Shown here: in pieces, positions 1 through 11,849 of the stretch
Layout: each line of letters opens with the position of its first letter
Position numbering within the stretch: the first letter of the stretch is position 1
Assembly (NCBI GenBank): GCA_012932295.1
Contig: JAAONU010000016.1
Location: 43,617,241 to 43,681,240, forward strand
Reading direction: 5' to 3'
Length of the DNA stretch: 64,000 nt
DNA from: Cyclina sinensis
Lineage: Eukaryota; Mollusca; Bivalvia; Venerida; Veneridae
The notes under the pieces: model-generated
The model's database searches: none
What the model saw: the letters and a program-made list of their open reading frames with translations, nothing else
What the model was told of the DNA's origin: nothing
Program-made: the position numbers and the translations under genes

Positions 1-118
1 TTTCTAGGTCATGTTTGAATTTGGGTCATCTGGGGTCAATTAATCAGATCCATAACAATTTTGTTAAAAGGAGTCATACTCAGGTGAGCGATCTAGGGCC
101 ATCATGGCCCTCTTGTTT
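1..118 (+). repeat. 3' end of a bivalve-type dispersed repeat element
   Basis: The terminal motif CTCAGGTGAGC is at 79-89. A short palindrome follows (GGGCCATCATGGCCC, about 98-113), then CTTGTTT. The same end structure recurs at 3.65, 5.2 and 18.24 kb. The rest of the element lies outside the window. The bivalve link is from memory of similar repeats. Confidence 0.6.
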
Positions 119-1335
119 AGCTCATAATTATGAGCACAACATGCATAACATTGCAGACCTCAATCAAATTTGTTCAAATTGTGTCACTATTGGCCCCACC
201 GAAGGGGTTACACATTTATGTCTAACCTAACATAGTGGGATGGGAGACGTTTTTGTACTTTCCGTCTGTATATTACAAAGTTTGACTGTGCTTCTTCTCC
301 AAAACTGCTGGATGGATTTCAGTGGAACTTGCTATGATATATTGGTACCAAGTGTAGAAGAGCATATATTTAGCATTTTCTGGTTCAATGATTTTCAGCG
401 AAGTTATGGGCCTTGATTTGTTCAAATTTGGACACATATGGGCATATCTCCATAATTACTTGGTTAATTAATTTTTTTTTAAACTTCACAGGAGTGATTG
501 TTAGCAAGTGTAGTTACAGGTATAATTAACATGTTCCGGTCGGGTAATTTTTTGTGCATTTATGGCCATCGATTTATTTCAGTTTGATTACATTTGGGCA
601 TATCTCCGTAACCACTGATTGAATTTTGAGGACAGTTTACAGGAATAAGTGTAAGCGAGAATAGTTATTCATATTAAGCTCATCTGTTAACAAAGAAAAA
701 AGTTGAAACTATTGTGGTCAACAATTCTTCCTCAGGGTGTAGCTGATTACTCCTAAACCATAAGGCTTAGAGTTTAGGTATTCGGTGTGTAGCATTGTCA
801 AGAGGACCTCTACCAAGATGGTTCAAATCATGACTCCAGAGTTAATATTGGTCCCTTCCTGGGGCTTGTATATATAGTTACATTAGAAAAGCTTTAAAAA
901 TCGTCTCTAAAACTGCTTGACACAGAGCATTGTCATTAGGCATCTACTAAGAGATTATATTACATATTGTGTCCCTTTGTGGTCAAAATAAGCCCCAACC
1001 AAGGTTAGTCAGTTATGCATAGACTTATATAGGAAAAAAAATTAATGGCAAAGCCCAAATGCTAGAACTTAACTATTTACTCACACAGGATGAGTTCTTT
1101 CCCCCTCCCCTTTCCAACCCCCCCCCCCCCCACCTTTTTTCATTATTTTATTGCTTTTTTATGTGTAAAGTACTCCCCCTCCCCTACCCCCACCATTATG
1201 TTTTTTCATTTCTTAAAAATTGGCAGGTACTTCCACATCCCTACATGAAACCCTGTTCCCCCCCAACCCTTTGGACCTCTACCCCACCACCCATCTCTCC
1301 CCTTTAATTTGTTTTAATTTGTTATTTTCCCTTTT
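119..1335. repeat. Degenerate fragments of the same repeat plus C-rich low complexity
   Basis: Phrases such as 'gggcatatctcc', 'ggtcaaaat' and 'ctaccaagatggttcaaat' match the degenerate units further right, so this is decayed repeat. About 1090-1310 is C-rich low-complexity sequence with a poly-C run near 1117-1131. No gene is visible. Confidence 0.5.
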
Positions 1336-4300
1336 TAGCTCACAACGTACTCGGGGTGAGCTCGTGCATCGTCCGTCGTCAACAATTTCTTAAATACATC
1401 TCTTCTGAAACCACTGACTGCACATTAACCAAACTACACAGGAATGATCCTTGGGTGGTCCCCTTTCAAAGTTGTTCAAATGGTTCCGGTCTGTTACATA
1501 AGTAGGTCACGGAGCCAAAAAAGAAGTTTCAAAAATGCAAATTAAAAAATCTTCTCGTCAGAAAGTACAAGGTCCAGAGCTTTGATATTTGGTATATGAC
1601 AACATCTATAGGTGCTCTACCAAAGGTGTTCAAATTATGGCCCTAGTGTCAAAATTTGCCCCACCCTAGGGGTCATAGTTTTTCCTAATATGTATATAGT
1701 AAAAACTTTTAAAAAATCTTCTCTGAAATGACAAAGGCTAGAGCATTCGTATTTGGTATATGACATCATCTATAGGTCCTCTACCAAAGTTGTTCAAATT
1801 ATGCCCCTAATGCCAAAATTGGCCCCGCCCCAGGGGGGTCATAGGTTTTTCTTTATATGTATATAGTAAATATTTAAAAAATCTTCTTTTCTGAAATGAC
1901 ATAGGCTAGAGATTTGATATTTGGTATATGATATCATCCACAGGTCCTCTACCAAAGTTGTTCAAATTATGCCCCTAGTGCCAAAATTGGCCCCGCCCCA
2001 GGGGGGCCGGTTTTCCTTTTATGTATATAGTAAAAAATTTAAAAATCTTCTTCTCTGAAATGAGAAAGGCTAGGGATTTGATATTTGGTATATAATTTCA
2101 TCTATAGATCCTCTACCAGAGTTGTTCAAATTATTCCCCTAGCCAATATATATATATATATATATAGTTAAAAATTTTAAAATCTTCTCCTCTGAAATGA
2201 CAAAGGCTAGAGATTTGATATTTGGTATATGATATCATCTATAGGTCCTTTATCAGAGTTGTTCAAATTATGCCCCTAGTGCCAAAATTGGCCCCGCCCC
2301 ATGGGGGTCAGGTTTTCCTTATATGTATATAGTTAAAACTTAAAAAATCTTCTCCTCTGAAATGACAAAGGCTAGAGATTTGATATTTGGTATATGATAT
2401 CATCTATAGGTCCTCTACCAAAGTTGTTCAAATTATGCCCCTAGCCTTAAAATTGACCCTTGCCTCAGGGGGTCATAGGTTTTCCTTATATGTATATAGT
2501 AAATATTTAAAAAATCTTCTCCTCTGAAATAGGTCACAGAGCCAAAAAAGAAGTTTCAAAAATGAAAATTAAAAAATCTTCTCGTCAGAAAGTACAATGT
2601 CCAGAGCATTGGTATTTGGTATATGACATCATCTATAGGTCCTATTCCAAAGTTGTTCAAATTATTCCGCTAGTGCCAAAATTGGCCCCAGGTTTTCCTT
2701 ATATGTATATAGTAAAAAGTTAAAAAATCTTCTCCTCTGAAATGACAAAGGCTAGAGATTTGATATTTGGTATATGATATCATCTGCAGGTCCTCTACCA
2801 AAGGTGTTCAAATTATGCCCCTAGCCTTAAAATTGATTCCGCCCCAGGGGTCATAGGCTTTCCTTATATGTATATAGTAAAAACTTAAAAATCTTCTCCT
2901 TTGAAATGACAAAGTCTAAAGTTTAGATATTTGGCATGAAATATTGTCTAGTGAACCTGTTCCAAGTTTGTTCAAATTATATCCCTGGGGTTAAAATTGG
3001 GCCTGCCCGGGGGTCATAGATATTCTATTTGTGCTTCAAAGGCTAGAGCTTAGATATTTGGCATGAAACACTGTGGACCTCTACAAACATTGTTCAAATT
3101 ATTGCCCTAGGGTCAAAATTGGCCCTGCCCTTGGGGTCATGGGTTTTCTTTATATACATATAAAAATGATCTCTGAAACTGAGAAAGCTAGAGCTTAGAT
3201 ATTTAACATGAGACATTGTCTAGTGGAACTATATCCAGATTGTTTAAATTAAAGCTTAGGGTCACATTTGGCCCTGACCTAGGGGACTTAGTGACCTACT
3301 TTTTTGTAATTTGATATACAGTTATGAAAATTGGACCATGTGCACAGTTTCAGGTATAGCATTGAACTTTGATGTTAGATGACCTAGATTCTCACGTAGA
3401 GACCTACTTTCTTGCTTTTTTATCTACAGCTATGAAATTTAAACCATGTGCACAGTTTCAGGTGTCGAAATTGAACTCTGACATTAGATGACATTTTGAC
3501 CTAGTGACCTCCTTTTTTGTTGTTTGATGTACAGGTTTGAAATTTGGACCATATATATATAGTAAAAATTGTTCAAATTCATGTAATAAACACTAGCCTT
3601 GTCCGTTTTCACACAAATGACAGTCTGTCCTCAGGTGAACGCTTTGGGGCCAATGGCCCTCTTTGTTGTTATTTGATGAACAGCTATGACATTTGGACCG
3701 TTTGCACAGTTTCAGATGTAGAATTGAACTACAATATGAGCTGGCCTAGATTTTGACCTAGTGACCTACTTTCTTCTTTTTTGATGAACAGCTATGAATT
3801 TTGTACCATTTGCACATTTTCAGATGTAGAATTAAACTTTGATATGAGCTGGCCTAGATTTTGACCTAGTGACTTACTTTTTTGTTGTTAGATGTACAGC
3901 TTTGAAATTTGGACCATGTACGTAGTAAAAAATTTAAAATATATTTTGCATAAAGTTTGGTCTAGTGACCATCATTGTCCAAATTCTTGTAATAAACACT
4001 AGCTTTCTCCGCTTTCTTACAAATAACAGTCTGTCCTCAGATGAGCGCTTTGGGACCAATTTCTCCCTTGTTTTATGAGTAGGTAATAACAAGCTCATTT
4101 CCGATAAATAAAATAGACAAGTGTTGGTACTGCTCTGCGGTGCTCATGTTTTGTTTTTTTGCTGATTTTTGGCGAGGTTACTGTCCTTGGTTCGTCCAAA
4201 TGTAAATTCATTTGGGCATATCTCTTTAACTGCTGGTTAGATTTTGACGGAACTAATAGCAATGATCATTAGCAAGTGTAATTAACCATATTATTGGCTT

Positions 4301-5240
4301 ATACTGGTTGGATGATTTTTTAGCAGACATGTGGCCCTTGATTTGTCCAAATTTGAATACAGTTAATTACTAATTTTCTTCTTATTTTCATAAAAAATTC
4401 TTCTTGTATGAAACCACAAGGCCATGAGTTCTGAAAGTATGCATCAAATATTGTCCAGTGTTCCTTTACCAAGATTGTTCATACTTTGCCCCATGGGCCA
4501 TCTTTTGCCTCTGTCCAGAGGGTCAGCTGTTTTACATAGACTTTTATGGATAAAGTCTTTAAAGATCATCTTATCAAAAACAGCAAGGCTGAGACTTCTG
4601 AAATTTGGTGTGAAGCATTATCTAGTTGGTACTGTGTTGTGACCCAAAGTGTCATAATTTTAACAAACTTGACTTTAAAATAAACACAGAGAGAAAAATC
4701 TTGTTAAGTTCTTTTTTTATGAAACTAAAAGCCACAGAGTTACTAGTATTAAATTTTGCTCAAAGCATTGTCTATTTCTATTAGACCTCTACCAAGATTG
4801 TTCAGCTATTGGAACATTTTTGGTTCAACCTCAAGTTAAACTAATTAACAACTTCTTTAAAAATCCCCTTGACAGAAACTGCAACACTGAAACTTCTGAA
4901 ATTTTATTTGTAGTATGTTGTATTATCTAGTGTCACTGTATACGGTTTTCTCAGATTACCTCAATGGGTCAGGTTTTTAAATAGATATGTAGAGTGAAAT
5001 CTTTAAAAAGAAATTCATGGACATGAAATTTGACAAAGTTTTTATACAATTCGTGTCAAAAACCATAAGGCTGAGACTTCTAAAATTTGTTTGAAGCATT
5101 GCCTAGTGGACCTTTACCACAGTTGTTCAAAAAATGCTCTTTGGTTCTTTTTTTTATTTTTACTGATACATTATGTGACACTTGTCTTTCTTAGCAATTG
5201 TACTCAAGTGAGCGCTTTAAGGCCACGAGGACCTTCGTAA
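1336..5240 (+). repeat. Composite dispersed repeat with internal ~165-bp tandem units
   Basis: The region opens with a TTAGCTCAC...GTGAGCTCGTGCATCGTCCGTCG head and closes with CTCAAGTGAGCGCTTTAAGG near 5203-5222. Between about 1540 and 3180 a degenerate unit repeats. Its landmark 'ggtcctctaccaaagttgttcaaatt' recurs near 1771, 1941, 2107, 2243, 2407, 2636 and 2787, with typical spacing 150-170 bp. Internal end-like motifs near 3634 and 4037 suggest several elements nested or joined. A (TA)n run sits at about 2148-2165. Short open frames here carry no recognisable protein. The element looks non-autonomous. Confidence 0.65.
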
Positions 5241-8200
5241 TTTCAAGTTGAGTCTATGCACATGTGTATGTTGCTTATGAATCAAGCTTGGATTGTCTGT
5301 CAAGTTTGAATCCCTGCCAGAGTGACTTAAAGCAGATTAATGTATGATTGCCAGTTAGTAAATGACCGATTCTGATAGAAAACTGATTGCATGCATTCAT
5401 TCTGGTGTCTCGAAGCTTGAGGAAGCGAGTTGACTTAATCGTTCGCTTAATAATTAAAGGCATGGTCTTTACATTGTAGTATTGACTCGCATCTACATAC
5501 TAGATAACTATCTCGTAGAAATTTTCGGCCAAATGTTCTATTTTTTCGTTGTTGAAACTTTCACATTTGGATTGTCGCACTAAAGCGCTCGGAGATAAAT
5601 ATGTTATACATGTTATACATATACATGTTTGTAAACAATGATGAAAACAGCTTGTCTTGTGGTAACCCTGGGATCATTATACGACCGGCACGTGAAAGTT
5701 GTCTCCCTTTGACCAAAGTCTCGTTTGTTTGTGACAATCTGCTAGACATCTGGATAACATATCCTAAAGGAGAAATACGAAAGACCCGTGGTGATATTTC
5801 AATAACAAAATTTCTCGAATTTTACTACAAAATTACATGATTCCACCCACGTTATTTCAAGACTTCGTGATTTCATAATTTCAAGATTTTTTTTATGGTT
5901 CTTAATTTCGCGATTCAGGATGTTATGCTATAATTTCGCTATTTCAAGATAATGTGATTTCACTTTTTATTTAATAATTTTGCGATTTGGCCCTTAGAAT
6001 CATGAAATTTTGATGTTGAAATCGTGACATTTTAGGATGAAAGCTTGAAACTTTTTGTTGAAATCATGAAATATTGAAATAAAATCTCGAACTCGCGAGT
6101 TCTTTGAAAATATGCTGGAGTGAAATACATCAAATATTAAAGTTGAAATGTTACAATGGATGCATGTTTTTTCATACAAACAATAGGGCCGAAGATTCGA
6201 ATTCTAATCACTCAAAGGAAATTAATTTTGAGGTGACTATGCAAATGATATTTTGTACAGTGTTGGATTAAGTGGCTTTACGGTTACTGTGTCATAGCTT
6301 TGGTTGATAACAACATTTGGTTAATAACATCATGTGACTACAAATAGACTGATTCTCATAATTACTGTCTCGATATTTTTTCTAATAATAAAGAACGCAG
6401 GACACTTTGTTATGACTGTTTACTGGCCATGCACGGACAACTGCCCGATTTAACGGTAGAAATATTAAGAACTTGTATGACAAGTCTCCATCTGTGGTCA
6501 TTTCAAGATGGCATCATAAACATGTTTACTTTCTTTTAAGTTGAAACAGAAGCTGTGCAGTCAAAGGTAAACGTTGTTGTTTATTTATTATTCATTTTAT
6601 AAAACGGACCCCGCGGTATATCTATCACTCTTCGGCAGCAGATTGAAAGTAATCTGACGGAAAGTATTGAAATCATTACACCTGTTTGTAGGTTCTTTCA
6701 TCCGTTCATACAACAGTGCATACCATCATGCCTCCACTCTTATCGGTCATATGGGGCATAAATATTGCTATTGTCTGGACGTTCGTATGTGTTATGTGAC
6801 GATCATGTCTATTGAACTTCACCTGAACTTTAAAACTTTCACCTATAAATACTTAAGAGTCTAAATGTGACAAATTCATGCAGGAGTCGTGGATTCTCTC
6901 GCCCCCGGCCCTCCCCTTTCCGAATAGATATCGAAATTACTAGCTTCCCTAATAAAGTAACGTTTAATTTGTACCTCCTTCAAAACCCCAATTCTACTTA
7001 ACCTCTATTAAAAGAATGGCATAAAAATTTATTCCTTAGGTAGAAAGTGAATGACGATTTTCACACATTTTGACTCAAAATAACAGAATAAAACGTTGAT
7101 TTAATGTTATCACTTCTATTTGATCATAAGAATGGTTCAACTTATTAGCGTTTGTCTTCTTTCAAACACTAAAGGCCAATGATTTTAACTCAGTGAAGAC
7201 AGTGTTTAACTGTCTTTGGTGTTAATGTTGTTGTTGTTGTTTGTCAGTGTCTACTCTTGACAAATATTGTTGCTTTAGTTTGATTCAAGATTGCATTGAA
7301 GATGTCAGTAATTCTGAATCTGGTGCAAGACCTTTCGCAATGTCTACATAGAAAATGTTCAAAGAGCTTTATAGATATTTGAATTCTGTTATTGTTTAAG
7401 GGTTAGGGTTAGAGAGAATATTTGCCTCAAGTACTGCGTCTAAACTAATGCATATGATTGATGGCCACAAGTTGGGCCAAATAAAGGTCTGGCAGATAAG
7501 TTTTTAGCTGTGGCCTGGCTTTTAAAGAGGCATGCTTTAACACTGACAACATTTTCTTCAAAATCATTTAAAACTGAATGTTGTTGAACGAAACATGCCA
7601 AGATGACAAGACGTCAGCTTAATATTCGAAACACCACGTAAACTGAATCCATGAATACCAGACTTTATATAGAGAATTGTTACTGCTCAGTTTTCGAACT
7701 TACTTACTTTCTATGTGCCTAAAATGTCTTTTAATATGTATTCTTCTTTACATTATCAATTATTTTTTATTTAATATAGAGTTAGCAAATACAATACATA
7801 TTGCAGTATTAAATGGGTTACTTTTAGAGTGTGTTTTTGTAAGCGTGAAGAGAAATTCTCTCATTGAGCCATTTTCAGAATCGTAAATGTACAGTAGGGC
7901 CTTTGTGATACAAAATCAAACAAGTTTCATTGAATATTTATTGAATAAGTTTTTTTTGCACAGTCAAAAAGTTTGACACCTATTACGTCCCCTATTTCTG
8001 TCAGGTTTAAATGGACTTTCACGAGATTATGATATGTGTAAAACGGTTGAATACTTTACAAAGGTATGATAGATGGTATCAAACAGTTCAAATACTCCTT
8101 CGCCCATTTTCTGCTCGTAAAACTAACTTTTTTTATAATTTCACATCCAGTGTATGAAGTGAACGCATAATTGCTATAATTTATAAGTGACGTCGATATC

Positions 8201-9655
8201 TCTCCCTATCGGGTATTATAAAATTGGGATGAACAATGGTAAAAATAACATTCTCAAGTAGTTGGTAACTGGTATGACGTATTTGTATATTATACAGGAC
8301 CTTTCGGTGGTTAGTGACATGGCTATGGTGTCGCACCGGGTATTACAAGATTAGATACATCACATTTCTTTTCACATTTTAAATGGTCTATATCTTTTAC
8401 GAGCTCTTATCAGATACTAGGAGTAGCCGTTTTATTAACCTCATTACCGTAGTGACTCCTTCATCAGTGACTATTTGCCTATATAGTTTAAATAAACAGC
8501 TAGTGTTTTGCCTCACTGAATATTCAATGATCATTTTGTTTATATACGAGTGTAGTTCAAAAAATTGCATATTAAAAGCAAATGTGAAGACATTTCATGG
8601 TGACATATTTTCATCCGGAGGCGATGTTGTCATGGCTGAATTTGTATTTTCCTCGCCTAAGTAAGTTGTATACAGTGTATACACCCAAGCCCCCTATTTT
8701 ACAAACAATTATTTGATTGTTTTGTAAAGTGCTGTACTGTTATCATGTACTGTTATCATGTACTGTTATCATGTACTGTTATCATGTACTGTGCCTATGC
8801 ACTGATATTTTCAGTACAATAGTAATTTTGCAAAGTGTAAATCAGACCTTACAAATCTATGATAATTCTCATGGTTTCCTTAGTTATTGACGATTTTAGG
8901 AAATTGGAAAATAAGTGTTCGTTCTAACAATCAGTTAAATATATAACCTTTGCAACGTTTCACGGTATATTTCAATTACTTCAATGTCAAAGTCGTTGTT
9001 TGTAAATAAGCCATAGTAGTTTAATTAAACTTGTTATATGTCAGTCTGTGGTGACCCGGTCACGAACTTATTCTTAAAGGACTGTGGCATTTAGAACCAG
9101 CTTGTGAAATTGAGATACAAAACCCGAAATATAGGAAGGGTTTGTGCGGTAACCGTTGCTTCTTCACCACCGTCCGTGTTAGAGGTCGCTTCAATATCTG
9201 CATGCGACATAATTCGTACATATCTCACTGTTTTGTAGCCAAAAAAAATTAAAAAACCAACTAAAATATAATTGTGTAATGATTTTCTGTGTGTGTGTCA
9301 TGCAATTTATAGCTCGTTTTGTGAAAACCATAAGACGCGGGGCAGACAATAAGATAACTTCTTTCTTAATTTGATGTACTGTAAGTTTAGGCTCTTTTCT
9401 GCAACAGCAAATACTTGGCCTTTAATTCAAACACATCATTTGATAGGAATATGTATTAAACGTATTAAGAAAGTTCTATATTAAATATTTTGCGTGAAAT
9501 ACATTCCATATGACTGAAAGTTTTGTCGAAAATAAAACTTGTTGGTGCCATGAATGATACGACCCAGCTCAGGTGCTACAAACAGACACAAAATATTGAT
9601 GAAATGATTTGGAACAAATTGATAAGCTTTAGCATTGACTTTTCAGTAGTTATAG
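5241..9655. other. A+T-rich sequence with no recognised gene
   Basis: Only short frames (under about 95 codons) are open, with no conserved motif or credible exon. About 5850-6110 is enriched in 'atttcgcgatttc' / 'aaatcgtgaaat'-like words and may be decayed repeat. A 13-bp unit (TACTGTTATCATG) is repeated about four times at 8733-8786. Nothing else can be supported. Confidence 0.5.
8733..8786. repeat. 13-bp short tandem repeat
   Basis: Four consecutive copies of a unit close to TACTGTTATCATG. Confidence 0.8.
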
Positions 9656-9665
9656 TATAAATAAG
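9656..9665 (+). promoter_or_regulatory. TATA box of copy C1
   Basis: TATAAATAAG lies 52 bp before the C1 start codon. C2, C4 and C5 have similar motifs at comparable distances, which supports it as the core promoter of the family. Confidence 0.65.
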
Positions 9666-9707
9666 ACTAGCTTTAATGACAATAGTCATACCATATTTCT
9701 CTGCAAG

Positions 9708-9789
9708 ATGGCAAGTTGTACAATATTATCATATCTGTTGCTCTTTGTCTGGTTATATAACTTGGAAGCAACTGGTGGACAGCATCATG
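9708..9789 (+). CDS. C1 exon 1, signal peptide
   Basis: ATG is followed by a hydrophobic stretch of about 14 residues and a polar end (EATGGQHH), then a G|GTAAGT donor. Length is 27 codons plus one base, the same phase as C2, C4 and C5. The start was chosen for its position downstream of the TATA box. Confidence 0.7.
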
Positions 9790-11215
9790 GTAAGTTGCTT
9801 AATAAGTTAAAGGTTAATGCATTAAACGAATTCAGCTCTATCTTTCCATAGTTAACAGTTTGTCAGTATTGTAACTGCATAATTCTGTAACCAAAATGAG
9901 GTCTTGATAAGTGTTGGCGTCAAATTATCACCAATCAAGTGAATTGTACCTTTTTCTTGAACTCTATTACAGAAAACGACGCGTTGTTGAAGGTAATTCA
10001 GCATTGTTAGATAAAAGTGACGTAGATGATGTCAGAAACATTCTAAGTAAAAAGCAGACGTACATTTGTTGTCCTTGATAAACAGAACGGAAATAAATTC
10101 ACCGAGGATAAAATCAGAACTGCTCAGCGTAGCTATCAAAGAACCGAAGAAAGGGAAGACGTGACAGAACTAGGAAAAGAAGAAAAAATACTCGCAAGGG
10201 AACTCGAAACCTTTCTTCATTTGAAAAAGTATATATAAAATATATAAAATATTTCTGTGTCAGTCGTTCTCTAGGGCTAGAAATATATGCTACGGTCGAC
10301 GTCCTTGTTGAAATTTGATTTAGCAACCGCTGTACTTCTCTCCGAGAACTGGTCATTGACACGTCTCTTTTGTATGATTATCACGTAGATAAAAATTCGT
10401 GACGCCCGCCAAGGAATTTAGTATACTAGAAGTTCACACGTTGCCCACTTTGACATTCTTCATACACCCAAACGAATGCAGTCATATAGCGTCCGCAATT
10501 TCATTTTCGGCCTCTTTCTCATGAACAATTTGGTACAATTTAAACTTTTTTTGAAGCTTAACTGACAAGAGGAGACCCGTTAATTGTCGTGATCTTCCGA
10601 GCTGATGAATTTTAACGTGGTTTTGGCGCTTTGATTGTAGAAAAAAGTGCGGTTTCGTTTGAACCAATGGCTTTAATTTAACTAAACTTTGTATGAAGTT
10701 TTACCAGAAAAGCTGATGTCGACGTTTTTGGGAAGTTCTGTTTGGATGAATTTTCAAATGTTATACCTTCGATTGTTAAAAAAAAAGAGCTGTTTTATTT
10801 CCGAGCTATTTTCCAGAAACCAGTGGCAGGAATTTAAACAAACTTTGTATGCTTAAGAACTTTAAAAAATATATAGAAAAACGTATTTGCTCAAGGGCAT
10901 TTTATAAGCAAGAGCTGAGTTTTGCAAAAGTTAAAAAAATGTAATGATGACAGCTTTTAGTATTTAAAGTCATATATAAATGATCAATCCAAACATTTAA
11001 ATATTACGTCAAATATGTTTCAATCAGTAACGAATTATTTTTGGAGCTAGGGATAATTTTTCACAAAAATAAAATAATTGGGTGCAGCGGTCTTACATTA
11101 TTTAGAGAATACTATTGTCGTGAAACTCTGATCTGTAGTATTTTATGTATGTTTGTCAACTGAAAACATTACTTTCTGGCAATTCCGAATTATATATTTT
11201 TCACCTATTTACTAG

Positions 11216-11429
11216 AGAACGCAACGAACAGCAGAAAAAATGGCTCGACGATGATGGTTCTGCACGCGGCACCAACACACCGGAAATAGTAACGACCTTG
11301 CCGACAATGCTCCCGTCCAGTGAAGAAAGAACAACAACAACAACAACATCGGCGACAATGACGTCAACTACCTTGCCACGAAAATGCAAAGTCTGGGTTG
11401 GTTGGAGATATATCTACTTTAACTGTTAG
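11216..11429 (+). CDS. C1 exon 3, basic segment, Thr linker, C-X12-C loop
   Basis: The acceptor is 'tttactag'. The exon encodes 70 residues: KKWLDDDGSARGT, a Thr/Ser/Pro-rich stretch containing TTTTTTSATMTSTT, and a C-terminal CKVWVGWRYIYFNC. The terminal Cys is the last residue before TAG, leaving 12 residues between the two Cys. The antisense frame (poly-Val) is a shadow of the Thr codons. Confidence 0.75.
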
Positions 11430-11849
11430 TCCAGAAAGAATGTACAGTATCGATAGAATGCATATTCGATGAACGAAGAACAGTATATAACTCTTTTAGT
11501 ACAGTATTGGAATTAGAACAGGATATTTTACTGAAATTATGTTTACAGAAATGACATAAAAATGTGTTTGTTAATCTTTACAGACGTTTTATAACTCTCA
11601 TAATCATTTGCTTATTATAAATATTCTTTAAAACACTTGTGTTTGTCATATAATTTTTTTTATATTGAATTCACTTTGTCTAATTGAAACGGGTAACCTT
11701 ACAAGCTCTCAAGATATTTTCTCCTAGTTCGTACGTAACTTTTTATCATAATTATGCCGTATGATATAATCTGTAAATTTCTATAAAAATCATTTTGATA
11801 CTATTCAATTGATATTTGTAAATATTTCGGTAAGATGAAACTATAAATG

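Larger units (their letters stand above)
9708..11429 (+). pseudogene. Copy C1 of secreted Thr-rich / C-terminal loop peptide family, exon 2 disrupted
   Basis: Three exons: 9708-9789, 9973-10228 and 11216-11429. Exon 1 encodes a 27-residue signal peptide (MASCTILSYLLLFVWLYNLE...) and ends in phase 1 at G|GTAAGT. Exon 2 begins ENDALLKVI, like the intact copies, but loses one T in 'gtaattcagc' and hits TAG. Homology continues in the next frame (LLDKSDVDDVRNILSK) and then shifts again to a frame ending in LARELETFLHLKK. The exon length (256 nt) keeps the outer phases, so the two shifts compensate in length. Exon 3 is fully open: RNEQQKKWLDDDGSARGT, a Thr-rich linker, then RKCKVWVGWRYIYFNC and stop. 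I call it a pseudogene, but sequencing indels or a live gene with an undetected splice choice remain possible. The product family is not recognised. Confidence 0.65.

Noticed and set aside
11201..11389. Minus-strand Val-rich frames opposite exon 3 of C1, C4 and C5
   Set aside because: They are antisense shadows of the Thr codons of the real exon.
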